A program made the position numbers and the translations under genes. From Lachnospiraceae bacterium (lineage in GTDB: Bacteria > Bacillota > Clostridia > Lachnospirales > Lachnospiraceae): a DNA stretch of 64,000 bases. The stretch spans positions 60,381 to 124,380 of the forward strand of contig JAAUZI010000005.1 in NCBI GenBank assembly GCA_014804645.1. The letters are read 5' to 3'. Shown in pieces: positions 36,567-47,161 of this stretch. Within the stretch, counting starts at the first letter, position 1. Each line of letters starts with the position of its first letter. Under the pieces are notes generated by a model. It did not search any database, was not told where the DNA came from, and saw only the letters and a program-made list of their open reading frames with translations.

Positions 36567-38549
36567 ATGAAAAAATTTCAGTATTCCAAAGAGTTTGATA
36601 CAGAATATGGCTATGACGGAAAGGACCTGGGAATGGTCTGCACCTCTCAGGAGACAGACTTTAAACTGTGGGCGCCCTTTGCCGACAGTGTGGAACTGTG
36701 CCTGTATGAGAACGGGGACAGGGAGACCGAGCGTTGTCGCCTTTTGAATATGGAAAAGGGGGAACGGGGAGTCTGGCACCTGCGTCTGGAGGGAGATTTT
36801 CACGGCTATTACTATGACTACCATATCTGGACAAAAGGGGAATGTGTGCAGACTGCGGACCCATATGCCGTGGGTTGCGGCTGCAATGGCTACCGCAGTA
36901 TGGTGGTGAATCTGGAGCGCACCAACCCGGAGGGATTTGAGAGGGACGAGGTTCCTCCCAGGCCCGTGGAAAATATTATCTATGAACTGCATATCAAGGA
37001 TTTTTCCCATGATCCCGACAGCGGTATACCTCGGGAGTACCGGGGAAAATACAAGGCGTTTACGATGCAGGAGGGAAACGGGGAGTATCCCACATGTGTG
37101 GCTTACCTGAAAGAGCTGGGTATCACCCACGTACATCTGTTGCCATTTTTTGATTACGGATGGCTGGACGAGGAGGGCAATGAGGAGCAGTTTAACTGGG
37201 GCTATGATCCAGTGAATTACAATGTGCCGGAGGGTTCTTATGCCACGGACGCATGTGACGGCACGGTGCGTATAAAGGAGTGTAAGGAGATGATTCAAGC
37301 CCTGCATCGGGCAGGTATCCGGGTGGTTATGGATGTGGTGTACAATCACACCCATGACGCGGATTCCTGGCTGGAAAGAACGGCGCCGGGATATTACTGC
37401 CGCCGTCTGAAGGACGGCACGCTTTCCAACGGCTCCGCCTGTGGCAGCGATATGGCGGTGGGCAGGAAGATGGTGGATAACTATATTGTCAATTCTGTGA
37501 TGTACTGGGCCAGGGAGTATCATCTGGACGGTTTTCGATTTGACCTGATGGGGTTGCTCACGGTGGAACTGATGAATCGGATTCGTCAGGAGCTGGACCG
37601 GGAGTTCGGGAAAGGGGAGAAACTGCTGTACGGGGAACCCTGGAGAGCGGCGGAATCCCCCATGGAGAAAGAGACCCGTGCTGCCCTGAAAGAGAATATC
37701 AAGTATCTGGACGAGGGAATAGCCGTCTTCAGTGACGATACCCGGGATATAATCAAGGGGCATGTGTTTTACGAAGAGGAGCCGGGTTTTGTGAACGGCG
37801 GAAAGAATTTGGAGAAGAAGGTGCTGCAGGCTGTGACCGGGTGGTGTACGGACACTTACGGCCAGGGTGGATTCCGGCCTAAAAGCTGCGCTCAGATTAT
37901 CAACTATGTGTCCGCCCACGACAATTTCACCCTGTGGGATAAGCTGGTCATGTGTCTTCATGGAAAGGGCGCCGACTACGCCAGACCCTATGAGGACGTA
38001 CAGTGTGCCAACAAGCTGGCGGCTATGATCTATTTTACCTGTCAGGGCAGTCTTTTCTTCCAGGCGGGGGAGGAGTTCGGACGCACTAAGCTGGGGGATG
38101 GCAACAGTTACCGCTCTCATCCCAGAATCAATATGTTGAGATGGCGGCAGACTGTGGAGTATGGGGAGCTGCTGGAGTATTACAGAGGACTGATACGGCT
38201 GCGCAAGCGGCTGCCGGGACTCTGCGACAAGAGCGCCGCAGCGGCAGAGCGGATTTTGGAGAGGGAGATACTCGGGCCGGGAGTGGTGGCTTATCGCATG
38301 GACAACCGCCCCGGGGAAGACTGGAAGAAACATGCCGACACAGCGCAGGAGTGGGGCTGGCCGGAGATATTCGTAGCCTACAACGCTTCGGATAAGGCGG
38401 CGTCGATTGATTTGCCCCAGGGGCAATGGAATGTTTTGGCGGACGGGCAGCAGGCGGACTATACCTGTGAGATGCAGATTCGGCGGGAGGGCATGATCTC
38501 TGTTCCCCCCTGCAGCGGCATGATTATGGGACGCGCGTTGGGAGCGTAG
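36567..38549 (+). CDS. type I pullulanase / alpha-1,6-glucosidase (GH13)
   Basis: VVMDVVYNHTHD, DGFRFDLMGLL, LLYGEPWRA, VSAHDNFTLWDKL. Confidence 0.9.
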   Translation: MKKFQYSKEFDTEYGYDGKDLGMVCTSQETDFKLWAPFADSVELCLYENGDRETERCRLLNMEKGERGVWHLRLEGDFHGYYYDYHIWTKGECVQTADPYAVGCGCNGYRSMVVNLERTNPEGFERDEVPPRPVENIIYELHIKDFSHDPDSGIPREYRGKYKAFTMQEGNGEYPTCVAYLKELGITHVHLLPFFDYGWLDEEGNEEQFNWGYDPVNYNVPEGSYATDACDGTVRIKECKEMIQALHRAGIRVVMDVVYNHTHDADSWLERTAPGYYCRRLKDGTLSNGSACGSDMAVGRKMVDNYIVNSVMYWAREYHLDGFRFDLMGLLTVELMNRIRQELDREFGKGEKLLYGEPWRAAESPMEKETRAALKENIKYLDEGIAVFSDDTRDIIKGHVFYEEEPGFVNGGKNLEKKVLQAVTGWCTDTYGQGGFRPKSCAQIINYVSAHDNFTLWDKLVMCLHGKGADYARPYEDVQCANKLAAMIYFTCQGSLFFQAGEEFGRTKLGDGNSYRSHPRINMLRWRQTVEYGELLEYYRGLIRLRKRLPGLCDKSAAAAERILEREILGPGVVAYRMDNRPGEDWKKHADTAQEWGWPEIFVAYNASDKAASIDLPQGQWNVLADGQQADYTCEMQIRREGMISVPPCSGMIMGRALGA

Positions 38550-38570
38550 ATATGCAGAGAAGAGGAAGCT

Positions 38571-40559
38571 ATGAAATTTCAATATGGAAAACAAGACTGG
38601 AAAACCTTTGAGAGGGGCGAGGAGAACTGTTATCTCATGACAAATGGGCTGGGGGGCTTTTCCTCCCTCAGTATGATTGCCTCCTGCAGCAGGGGAGACC
38701 AAGCCGTGCTGATGGCCTGCACCCACTCCCCCAATCACCGCTACAACATGGTCCACCGGCTGGAGGAGACCCTGGAACTGGGCGATATGCCCTATCCTTT
38801 CAAGCGGGTCTTTCTCTCCAGTCAGGACTTTCAGTGCCACGAAAAGCGCGAGAATGGATATGGCCTGCAGACTGGCTTTTCCTATGAGGATTATCCGGTG
38901 TGGACCTATTTGACGGAGGGCGTGGAGGTGGTGCGCACCCTGGCTCTGATGCAGGGCAGAAATGTGGTGGGCGTCTCCTATCGGATCAGAAACCGCTCTC
39001 AGCACGCTGTGACGCTGAGAGTGCGGCCTCATCTGCAGTTCGTTCCCAAAGGGCAGCGCCTGTCTGTGGGTCAGGAGTTTTTGTTTGCGGAGAACAGGAT
39101 TACCTCCAACGGGCAGACGCTGTTTCTGCGCACCAACGGAGTGTGTCAGGAGATACCGACTCAGTACCATGAGGACCTGTACTATCAGGATGATGTGAAG
39201 GACGGTAAGATGGCTCTGGGGCGCACGGCGGTAAACCATGAGATTTATTTTACCGTTGAGCAGGGACAGGAAGAATCGTTGGAGATTGTGTACGGGATGG
39301 AGGAAAATCTGCCCCATATGACGGAAATCCTGCAGAACGTTTCGGACCACCGGAAAAACTTGCAGGAGAGATTTCACGATGAGACCGCAAGGGCACTGGC
39401 AGCCAGTGCGGATCAGTTTATTTCCTATCGGGAGTCCACGAGACAGAAGACGATTTTGGCGGGATTTCCTTTCTTTGAGGATTGGGGGAGAGACACCATG
39501 ATCGCGCTGGTAGGGTGCTGTCTGTCCACCGGGCAGTACGATACGGCACAGAGCATTCTGCGGACTTTTATGGCGCATTGCCGCAGAGGACTTATGCCGA
39601 ATTTGTTCCCGGAAGGGACACAGGCGCCTGCGTATAATACTGTGGACGCCGCACTGCTGTTCATTCTGGCTGTATATGAGTATCTGCGCAGAACGGGGGA
39701 CAATGTTTTTGTGAGACAGGCATATCCGGTGATGCAGGATATTATCAGGTGGTATGCGAAGGGGACAGACTATGGGATCCACATGGATCAGGACGGTCTG
39801 ATCTCGGCGGGGCAGGGATACGATCAGGTGACGTGGATGGATGTGCGGGTGGAAGACATCCTTCCCACGCCCCGTCACGGAAAGCCGGTGGAGATCAATG
39901 CCTATTGGTACAATGCGCTGCGCATTATGGAGGAGCTTTCCCGGGGACAGACACGGGAGACTGGGAAACAGTCTCGGGAGGGTCAGTTCCAGGACGAGAT
40001 AGACTACGGCGCTATGGCTGACAGAGTGTACGCTGTGTTTGAGACCTTGTACTGGAATCCAGAGAAAGAGTGTCTCAGGGATGTGATCTCCGGCACGGCG
40101 GCGGACAATCAGGTGCGGTGCAACCAGATCTGGGCGGTGTCTCTGCCTTTTTCCCTGCTTTCCAGAGAAAAGGAAATACAGGTGGTGGAGGCCGTGTACC
40201 GCAAGCTTTACACGCCGGTGGGACTGCGGACTCTGGCTCCCGAGGACGACCAGTTCCATCCCTTTTACGGCGGGGCGCAGCTGGACCGGGATCTGGCGTA
40301 TCATCAGGGGACTGTGTGGACATTTCCTCTGGGGGGATATTATCTGGCGTATTTGAAGGTGCATGACTACTCCCGGCAGGCCAAGGCCTATGTCAAGGAG
40401 CAGTTGAGAGGAATCGAGACAGCTCTGCGCGAGGGCTGTGTGGCTCAGCTGCCGGAGATATACGACGGCGGCAATCCGGTAAGCTCCAAGGGCTGTTTTG
40501 CCCAGGCCTGGAGCGTTGGCGAGATTTTAAGAGTTTACGAGGTGCTGGAGCATGTATGA
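38571..40559 (+). CDS. amylo-alpha-1,6-glucosidase / glycogen debranching enzyme
   Basis: LMTNGLGGFSSLSM, GFPFFEDWGRDTMIAL, NTVDAALLFILAVYEY, QAWSVGEILRV. Confidence 0.9.
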   Translation: MKFQYGKQDWKTFERGEENCYLMTNGLGGFSSLSMIASCSRGDQAVLMACTHSPNHRYNMVHRLEETLELGDMPYPFKRVFLSSQDFQCHEKRENGYGLQTGFSYEDYPVWTYLTEGVEVVRTLALMQGRNVVGVSYRIRNRSQHAVTLRVRPHLQFVPKGQRLSVGQEFLFAENRITSNGQTLFLRTNGVCQEIPTQYHEDLYYQDDVKDGKMALGRTAVNHEIYFTVEQGQEESLEIVYGMEENLPHMTEILQNVSDHRKNLQERFHDETARALAASADQFISYRESTRQKTILAGFPFFEDWGRDTMIALVGCCLSTGQYDTAQSILRTFMAHCRRGLMPNLFPEGTQAPAYNTVDAALLFILAVYEYLRRTGDNVFVRQAYPVMQDIIRWYAKGTDYGIHMDQDGLISAGQGYDQVTWMDVRVEDILPTPRHGKPVEINAYWYNALRIMEELSRGQTRETGKQSREGQFQDEIDYGAMADRVYAVFETLYWNPEKECLRDVISGTAADNQVRCNQIWAVSLPFSLLSREKEIQVVEAVYRKLYTPVGLRTLAPEDDQFHPFYGGAQLDRDLAYHQGTVWTFPLGGYYLAYLKVHDYSRQAKAYVKEQLRGIETALREGCVAQLPEIYDGGNPVSSKGCFAQAWSVGEILRVYEVLEHV

Positions 40560-41325
40560 CAATTATATTTTCGATCTGTACGGAACGCTGGCGGATATCC
40601 GTACCAATGAGAACAAGGCGTATCTGTGGGCGAAGATGAGTGAATTATATGCCTCTTTGGGGGCTGCCTATACCCCATTACAGTTGCGCCGGGCATTTCG
40701 GCGTCTGGAGGAGGAGAGCACTCTGCGGGCACAGAAGAAGGCCGCGGATTTCGGTCAGAGAGATGTGCTGGTGGAGCCGGATCTGACAGGGGTTTTTCAG
40801 AGAATGTTCCGGGAGAAGGGTGTGTCTTGCGACCGACAGACGGCCCGGATGACGGCAATTTTTTTTCGTACCTTGTCCAGGCAGCTGCTAATGGTGTATG
40901 ATGGGGTAAAGGATACGCTGGGAGAGCTTAAAGCCAGAGGAAAACATCTGTATCTGCTGTCCAACGCCCAGAGTGATTTCACCAGGCCGGAGCTGGAGAT
41001 GCTGGGGCTTACGGACTGCTTTGACGGCATTTTGATCTCCTCCGAGGAGGGGTGCAAAAAGCCCTGTGAGGCCTTTTTTCGCAGACTGTTGGAGCGGTAT
41101 GATTTAAGTCCGGCGAGCTGCCTTATGGTGGGGAACGATATGAATTCGGACATTGTCGGGGCGGCTGGTGTGGGGATGGACAGTCTGTATATTCATACGG
41201 ATACCTCCCCCGGCTGCGAGGGCAAATACAGCCCTACCTACTGCGTGATGGACGGGGACTGGAAAAAGGTGGCTGATATCCTGCTGGGCAGCGGCGGATA
41301 CACGGAGCGAGAAAAACGAGGATAG
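40552..41325 (+). CDS. HAD family hydrolase
   Basis: YIFDLYGTLADI, LYLLSNAQSDF, CKKPCEAFFRRLLE, MVGNDMNSDIVGAAGVGM. Confidence 0.9.
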   Translation: MYDNYIFDLYGTLADIRTNENKAYLWAKMSELYASLGAAYTPLQLRRAFRRLEEESTLRAQKKAADFGQRDVLVEPDLTGVFQRMFREKGVSCDRQTARMTAIFFRTLSRQLLMVYDGVKDTLGELKARGKHLYLLSNAQSDFTRPELEMLGLTDCFDGILISSEEGCKKPCEAFFRRLLERYDLSPASCLMVGNDMNSDIVGAAGVGMDSLYIHTDTSPGCEGKYSPTYCVMDGDWKKVADILLGSGGYTEREKRG

Positions 41326-41339
41326 TCAGGAAGGAATAG

Positions 41340-43625
41340 GTGCGGAAAATGAATCTGGGAAGACGGAAAAGTTACCAGGTGTCGGGGCAGAAGGTCACGC
41401 TGACTTTTGAACAGGGTGAGGCGGAAATATGGGCGGTTGCCCCCGAGATCATCAATGTATTCTGCGGTCTGGAGAGTCGGGAACACGACTCCAAGGCCAT
41501 TGAGGGAGAAAAGCAGCAGCTGGTGGAGCTGACCGTGGAGGAGCGGGAGGACGGCCTGTGGATTGGCACGGGAGTCGTGTCCGTCAGGGTCAGTGACGGT
41601 TTCTATGTGGATTTTTATGACCAAAAGGGCAATGCCGTGTGTGTGGATTATCGAGGAGAGCGTAAGCCCCTGCAGGTGATCAGCGACGAGGCTCTGGAGA
41701 TTCTGGCCAGTGAGGGGCATAAGTCCGACAGGAGGATGGATCACGCTTTCGACGTACTGAAACGGCTCTGGGGAGACGAGCATTTTTACGGGCTGGGAGA
41801 CAAGACGGGATTTCTGGATAAGCGAAACTATGACTACGAGATGTGGAACACTGACAATCCCGATCCCCAGGTGGACAGTTTTAAGGCGCTGTATAAGTCC
41901 ATTCCCTTTTTCATGGCTTTGACGGGAGAGTATGTGTACGGCATTTTTCTGGACAATACTTACAAGAGCTTTTTCAACATGGGGCAGGAGTCGCAGGAGT
42001 ACTATTATTTCGGTGCGGCGGCGGGGAATCTGGACTACTATTATATGACAGGAAATTCCATGGCCGAGGTGCTTTCCCACTATACCTATCTCACGGGAAC
42101 TTGTCCCCTGCCGCAGAAGTGGACGCTGGGCTATCACCAGTCCAGGTGGGGGTACACCACGCAGGAGGATGTGGAGGAGATCGCCCGGGGTATGCGGGAG
42201 AAGGATATTCCCTGTGATGTCATTCATTTTGACATTGACTATATGCAGGACTACAAGGTGTTCACCTGGAATGAGAGGCGGTATCACGGGGATGCGGCGG
42301 GATATCTGCAGACGCTGAGAGAGCGGGGATTTAAACCGGTTGTTATCAATGACCCGGGTGTAAAAAAGGAGGCGGGATACGCCGTCTATGAGGAGGGCGT
42401 GAAGAAGGGGTACTTTGCCAGAACGCCCCAGGGAGAGGTATATATCAACGCCGTGTGGCCCGGAGACGCGGCGTTTCCGGATTTTGGCAACCCGGCAGTG
42501 AGAGACTGGTGGGGAGAGAATCAGCGTTTTCTATTGGACAAAGGGGTTCGGGGTATCTGGAACGATATGAATGAACCAGCCAGTTTCAAGGGTCCTCTGC
42601 CGGAGGACGTGGTGTTCACGGATGAGGACAAGGAGGCCAGCCATGCCAAAATGCACAATGTCTATGGGCACCATATGGCCAGAGCCGCCTATGAGGGGCT
42701 GAAACGTCTGGATGGGCGCAGACCCTTTGTGATTACCAGGGCCTGTTATGCGGGCAGCCAGAAATATAGCACCTGCTGGACCGGAGACAATCATAGTATC
42801 TGGGCGCACTTGCAGATGGCGATTCCCCAGCTGTGCAATCTGGGCCTGTCGGGTATGCCTTTTGCGGGCACGGACGTGGGCGGTTTTGGTTCGGACACCA
42901 CCGGAGAGCTGCTGGCCCGCTGGGTGCAGGTGGGGTGTTTCTCCCCTCTATTCCGCAATCACTCCGCCATGGGAACCAGGCAACAGGAGCCGTGGCAGTT
43001 TGGAGAGGAGATTCTGAATATCTATCGGAAGTATGTAAAACTGCGCTACCACTGGATTCCGTATTTTTACGATTTATTCCGCGAGACGGAACGGACAGGC
43101 GCACCAGTGATGCGGCCTCTGGTATACCACTATGAGGGGGATGAGACTGTCAGAACCTGCAACGATGAATTCCTGCTGGGAGACCGGATTCTGGTGGCGC
43201 CGGTAGTCTGCCAGGGCATGACTAAGAGGATGGTGTACCTGCCGGAGGGCAGCTGGTATGACTATTGGACGGATGAGAAGTTCACCGGGCCGGTGTGGAT
43301 AGTCAAGGACGCCCCTCTGGAGGTGTGCCCCATCTATGTGAAAGCAGGCAGTGTGATTCCCGCCATGGAGCCTATGTCCTATGTGGGCGAGCGGGAGGAG
43401 GATACGCTGCTGCTGGACGTATATCCGGGCAGCGGCGAGTGGGAACACTATATGGACAACGGGGAGGATTTCGCCTACCGGGAAGGGGAGTACAATCTAT
43501 ATCGCCTTACGGTGAGTGAAGATGGCAGCGTGCGTTGCAGGCTGGCGCACCACGGCTATGAAAAAACCTATCGCCGGGTGCTTGCCAACCGATTTGGCTC
43601 CATGACAGAGTTGTCTATTGAATAA
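41340..43625 (+). CDS. GH31 alpha-glucosidase
   Basis: GIWNDMNEPASF catalytic motif, WTGDNHSIWAHLQMAIPQLCNLGLSGMPFAGTDVGGF. Confidence 0.93.
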   Translation: MRKMNLGRRKSYQVSGQKVTLTFEQGEAEIWAVAPEIINVFCGLESREHDSKAIEGEKQQLVELTVEEREDGLWIGTGVVSVRVSDGFYVDFYDQKGNAVCVDYRGERKPLQVISDEALEILASEGHKSDRRMDHAFDVLKRLWGDEHFYGLGDKTGFLDKRNYDYEMWNTDNPDPQVDSFKALYKSIPFFMALTGEYVYGIFLDNTYKSFFNMGQESQEYYYFGAAAGNLDYYYMTGNSMAEVLSHYTYLTGTCPLPQKWTLGYHQSRWGYTTQEDVEEIARGMREKDIPCDVIHFDIDYMQDYKVFTWNERRYHGDAAGYLQTLRERGFKPVVINDPGVKKEAGYAVYEEGVKKGYFARTPQGEVYINAVWPGDAAFPDFGNPAVRDWWGENQRFLLDKGVRGIWNDMNEPASFKGPLPEDVVFTDEDKEASHAKMHNVYGHHMARAAYEGLKRLDGRRPFVITRACYAGSQKYSTCWTGDNHSIWAHLQMAIPQLCNLGLSGMPFAGTDVGGFGSDTTGELLARWVQVGCFSPLFRNHSAMGTRQQEPWQFGEEILNIYRKYVKLRYHWIPYFYDLFRETERTGAPVMRPLVYHYEGDETVRTCNDEFLLGDRILVAPVVCQGMTKRMVYLPEGSWYDYWTDEKFTGPVWIVKDAPLEVCPIYVKAGSVIPAMEPMSYVGEREEDTLLLDVYPGSGEWEHYMDNGEDFAYREGEYNLYRLTVSEDGSVRCRLAHHGYEKTYRRVLANRFGSMTELSIE

Positions 43626-45284
43626 TTATAGAGTTTCAAATAATTTTTTTACAATTTCATAGCAGAGCTTGGGGCGGCGGTACTCGTCTACGATTCCCTT
43701 GTTGTTCATGGTGCGGGGCCGTCCGTACCATCCCTCCTCGCTGATGCGGATATCGCAGAACTGCCAGAGATAGACGCCTGTGCAATCAGGGTAGGAGAGG
43801 ATGGCTTTTATCTGCTCCTGCAGGGCATGGGCCTGATATTCCTCACTCCACTTGGTGGCATAGGTACTCCGGCAGCCGTAGATCCCCCCTGCGCCGATTT
43901 CTGTTATCAGGAAAGGCTTGCCCTTTCCCCCTGACTCATTTTGAATCCAGCTGTACAGGTCGTCCAGACATTCCCTCGGCGGCGTGTCGTGATACCAGAG
44001 GGGATAAATGTTGTGAGATACCACATCCGGGAGGTCAAAACAGATATCGGACTTGGATTTACAGCTGGCGAAGGAGCAGGGCCGGGTACGATCTAAGGAG
44101 CGGAGCAGGTCAAACTGCTGACGATAGCACTCTCTGCCGTATTCGGTGTCGCTGGCACATTCATTTAAAATTCCCCAGATATAGATGGAGGGATGGTTGT
44201 AGTGGCACTGTACCATCTCCCGGATCACCTGCTCTGCCTGCCGCTCAAAATTGGGATTCTGCATCTGCTCCAGACTCAGTCCCCGGGCATGATTCTCCTC
44301 CCACACCAAGATACCCTGTTCGTCGCACAGATCGAGAAAGATTTCGTCGTTGGGGTAGTGGACGGTGCGGACGGAGTTGGCGCCCATATGCTTTATCAAC
44401 GCCAGATCACTAGCCATGGCGGCAAAGGGGAGCGCGCAGCCGAACTGCGGGTGATCCTCGTGGCGGCACAGACCCCTGATATGCAGCGGGTTTCCGTTTA
44501 AAAGAATCTGCTTGTCCTCTATGCTAATTTCTCGAAAACCAAAGCGGTCCACCAGGTCGTCAAAAGTCTGACCGTCCTTTTCCAGCAAAACTTCTACATT
44601 ATACAGCACAGGAGTCTCGGGAGACCAGGGTGTGATATCTTGGAAAACCAGCTCTCCGGTGTGGACACTGATGCCGGAGGGTAGTGTCTGCGCCGGGAAA
44701 GTCAGTATCTCATCCGCGATAGTGATCCGCAGGGTCACCGGCTCCGTTTCCGACAGATTTTGAACCGCCGTCTCCACCCGGGCGTGCCAAAGGCCCTCTT
44801 TAAAGTAGGGCGTCACATGGACATATTCGACGAAAGAGCCGCCCACCTGCTCCCACACAACAGGGCGGGAGACGCCGCCGTAGGACATGTAATCATTGGG
44901 CACATGCAGAGCGCTCTTTTCGGAAAAGCGGTTATCCGCTATGATTTCCAGTCTGTGGAGACCGGAGGGTACGTCCTGAACCACGGCGGAAAAGGCAGTG
45001 TAGGCATTGTAGTGTTCGGCGATTCGCTGACCGTCCAGCAGCACGGTGGCCGTATGACTCACACCCTTGCAGACAATGCGGATATTTCCCCCTGCCATAA
45101 ATTGAGTGGTATAGCTGCCCTCTCCCCGATACAGCCCAAAATCAGGATAGTTTTCCCAACAGCTGGGAGTGGGAACCTGAAATTGCTTTCCGGCATGCTC
45201 GCCCTGGAGGGGAGAAAAGGTCCACAGTTTTCCCGTCAGCTCCTCCTGCTTTCTGATGCGGTGCGTTGCGAATGTGCGTATCAT
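43626..45284 (-). CDS. GH2 beta-galactosidase/beta-glucuronidase-like
   Basis: LHIRGLCRHEDHPQFG, VRTVHYPNDEIFLDLCDEQGILVWEE, WGILNECASD, ITEIGAGGIYG. Confidence 0.9.
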   Translation of the reverse strand: MIRTFATHRIRKQEELTGKLWTFSPLQGEHAGKQFQVPTPSCWENYPDFGLYRGEGSYTTQFMAGGNIRIVCKGVSHTATVLLDGQRIAEHYNAYTAFSAVVQDVPSGLHRLEIIADNRFSEKSALHVPNDYMSYGGVSRPVVWEQVGGSFVEYVHVTPYFKEGLWHARVETAVQNLSETEPVTLRITIADEILTFPAQTLPSGISVHTGELVFQDITPWSPETPVLYNVEVLLEKDGQTFDDLVDRFGFREISIEDKQILLNGNPLHIRGLCRHEDHPQFGCALPFAAMASDLALIKHMGANSVRTVHYPNDEIFLDLCDEQGILVWEENHARGLSLEQMQNPNFERQAEQVIREMVQCHYNHPSIYIWGILNECASDTEYGRECYRQQFDLLRSLDRTRPCSFASCKSKSDICFDLPDVVSHNIYPLWYHDTPPRECLDDLYSWIQNESGGKGKPFLITEIGAGGIYGCRSTYATKWSEEYQAHALQEQIKAILSYPDCTGVYLWQFCDIRISEEGWYGRPRTMNNKGIVDEYRRPKLCYEIVKKLFETL

Positions 45285-45537
45285 CTTTTTCTCCTTTCGA
45301 GCAAGTGTTTTTACAAAGAAACTTATATTATTTTATACAAAAATAATTCCCTCGTCAACTGAAGCTGAAAGAGGGGTAACCTTCCTGTAGGCATGCGGTT
45401 TACAAGGTGTATTTTTTATAATTTTATTGCGCTTTTGAGCTCAACATATTATAATCTGACTGTAATATTTTTTGAAGTATTGGGAGAATCCATGCGTCCA
45501 ATCATTGGCGCAGCGCTGGCGTTTGAAGGGTGATACT

Positions 45538-46293
45538 ATGGACTATGATGTGATAATAGTGGGGGCGGGTCCCGCAGGCTTATTTACAGCTATCGAGATG
45601 CTTTACTGCGAGTCGAAAAAAAAGATATTGATAATTGAAAAGGAGCAGCCCGCTGAAGAAAGATACTGCCATATAACGATGGACTTTTCGGGCGTGGGGG
45701 CATTCTCCGACGGTATGCTCTCGCTGTTCTGCGGGAGTGGCGGAACGCTGCCTAAGCTTATTGGAGAGAGGAAGACGCAGGAGCTGATCGACTATACCGA
45801 CACAATATATCTGGAATTCGGCGCGGACGAACACATGGACCGTCCTATCCGTCAGCTCAAAGCGGAAATGACGCAGCGGCTCTATGCACGCATGGAAAAG
45901 TATCTGCTCGACAATGGGGTGGAGATACGTTTCGGCACGGCGTGTGACGATATAATCCTTGAGAACGGACAGTGTACGGGCGTAATCTGTTCGGGCAGCC
46001 CGATTTATAGTCTCTATAACGTTATTGCGACTGGTAGAAAAGGCGCAGACTGGCTGGAGAGGATATGTGTATCACGCGGTCGTTCCGACATGAACCTGAA
46101 AAAGGACAATGCAGGCCGAATAGAAATGGACGAACGTCTCAAGACGAACATCAAGTGTCTGTATTTCCTGGGCGATTGCAGCGGCTGGACGCGCGGATTT
46201 ATGATGGCATCGGCAATGGGGGTGCTCATGGGTCAGATACTATACTACCCTGAATTTGCGCAGCGAGTTTTTATGGGAGACCGGTGTTGGTGA
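45538..46293 (+). pseudogene. FAD-dependent oxidoreductase lacking its central region
   Basis: N-terminal YDVIIVGAGPAGLFTAIEM joined at GRKGADWLERICVSRGRSDMNLKK to the C-terminal KCLYFLGDCSGWTRGFMMASAMGVLMG. Confidence 0.55.
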
Positions 46294-46334
46294 ATCTATT
46301 CCCCATCAATTATTGCCCTGTTACTTGAAACCCT

Positions 46335-46490
46335 TCAGCCCCGTATCAGCCGACACTCCACCTCCAAAACAGTTCCGTTCTGAAGAGATATTATAAACTT
46401 ATTTTCCCTGTCATTGGTCTCGATATCGCTTATTCCCATATCGTCCGCATCGTTGAGTAGCTCAAAAAGCTTATCCTTAAAGTAATCCAT
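46335..46490 (-). CDS. small hypothetical protein
   Basis: MDYFKDKLFELLNDADDMGISDIETNDRENKFIISLQNGTVLEVECRLIRG; AGGAAAGAGG upstream. Confidence 0.5.
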   Translation of the reverse strand: MDYFKDKLFELLNDADDMGISDIETNDRENKFIISLQNGTVLEVECRLIRG

Positions 46491-46777
46491 AGTTACCTCT
46501 TTCCTGCATTCAAACTTTTCTCTTTTTACAGAACATATGATTCTGTATGTAGTATTATAATGCATGTATCAGGTCATAAGAAAACTATAACAAGTCTAAG
46601 GGTGGATTACAAGTCTCTATAGGTCAAGAAATATCGACAAAAGCTGACAAAAAAATGTAGAACGTACATTCCTGTAAATTAATTACTGATACTTATTTAG
46701 GGTTACAAAAGCACTGTAACAAGTATAAAATAAAAGTGTTAAAGCATAACAAAAACACATATGTTGGGGGTGCGGAT

Positions 46778-47008
46778 ATGGAAGAGAATTTTGGCCATTT
46801 GGAGATTCGACTGAACGAGTTACTCAAGAAAAAGGGACTGAGCAAAAATAAGCTGTCCTACAAGGCGGAGATGAACTGGAAACAGATCGACAACTATTGC
46901 ACCAACAATATCACTCGGCTGGACGTGTATGTCCTGTGCAAACTCTGCACTGTATTGGAGTGCCGAATAGAGGATTTGCTGGTCTTCTACCCACCCGAAA
47001 AGAAATAG
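46778..47008 (+). CDS. XRE-family HTH regulator
   Basis: LNELLKKKGLSKNKLSYKAEMNWKQIDNYCTNNITRLDVYVLCKLCTVLECRIEDLL. Confidence 0.9.
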   Translation: MEENFGHLEIRLNELLKKKGLSKNKLSYKAEMNWKQIDNYCTNNITRLDVYVLCKLCTVLECRIEDLLVFYPPEKK

Positions 47009-47161
47009 CCAGAGATAGAAAAGCGCAACAAAACATAACGAAAACAGCTCCCAAATGTCAGCTATGATTGATGGACAGAAAAGATATCTCATTTTATAAT
47101 GTAAGTAAAGCGGACAAAAGTGGGAAAAATATGAAAAACCCAAAGGAATGGAGCGAATGTT

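Noticed and set aside
36468-40364. 1298-aa minus-strand ORF across the pullulanase and debranching enzyme genes
   Set aside because: It is antisense to two well-supported GH genes. The His/Gln/Arg/Leu-rich, low-complexity-like sequence is typical of the reverse frame of genes that avoid TTA, CTA and TCA codons.
41238-42287. 349-aa minus-strand ORF opposite the GH31 gene
   Set aside because: Antisense of a well-supported GH31 enzyme.
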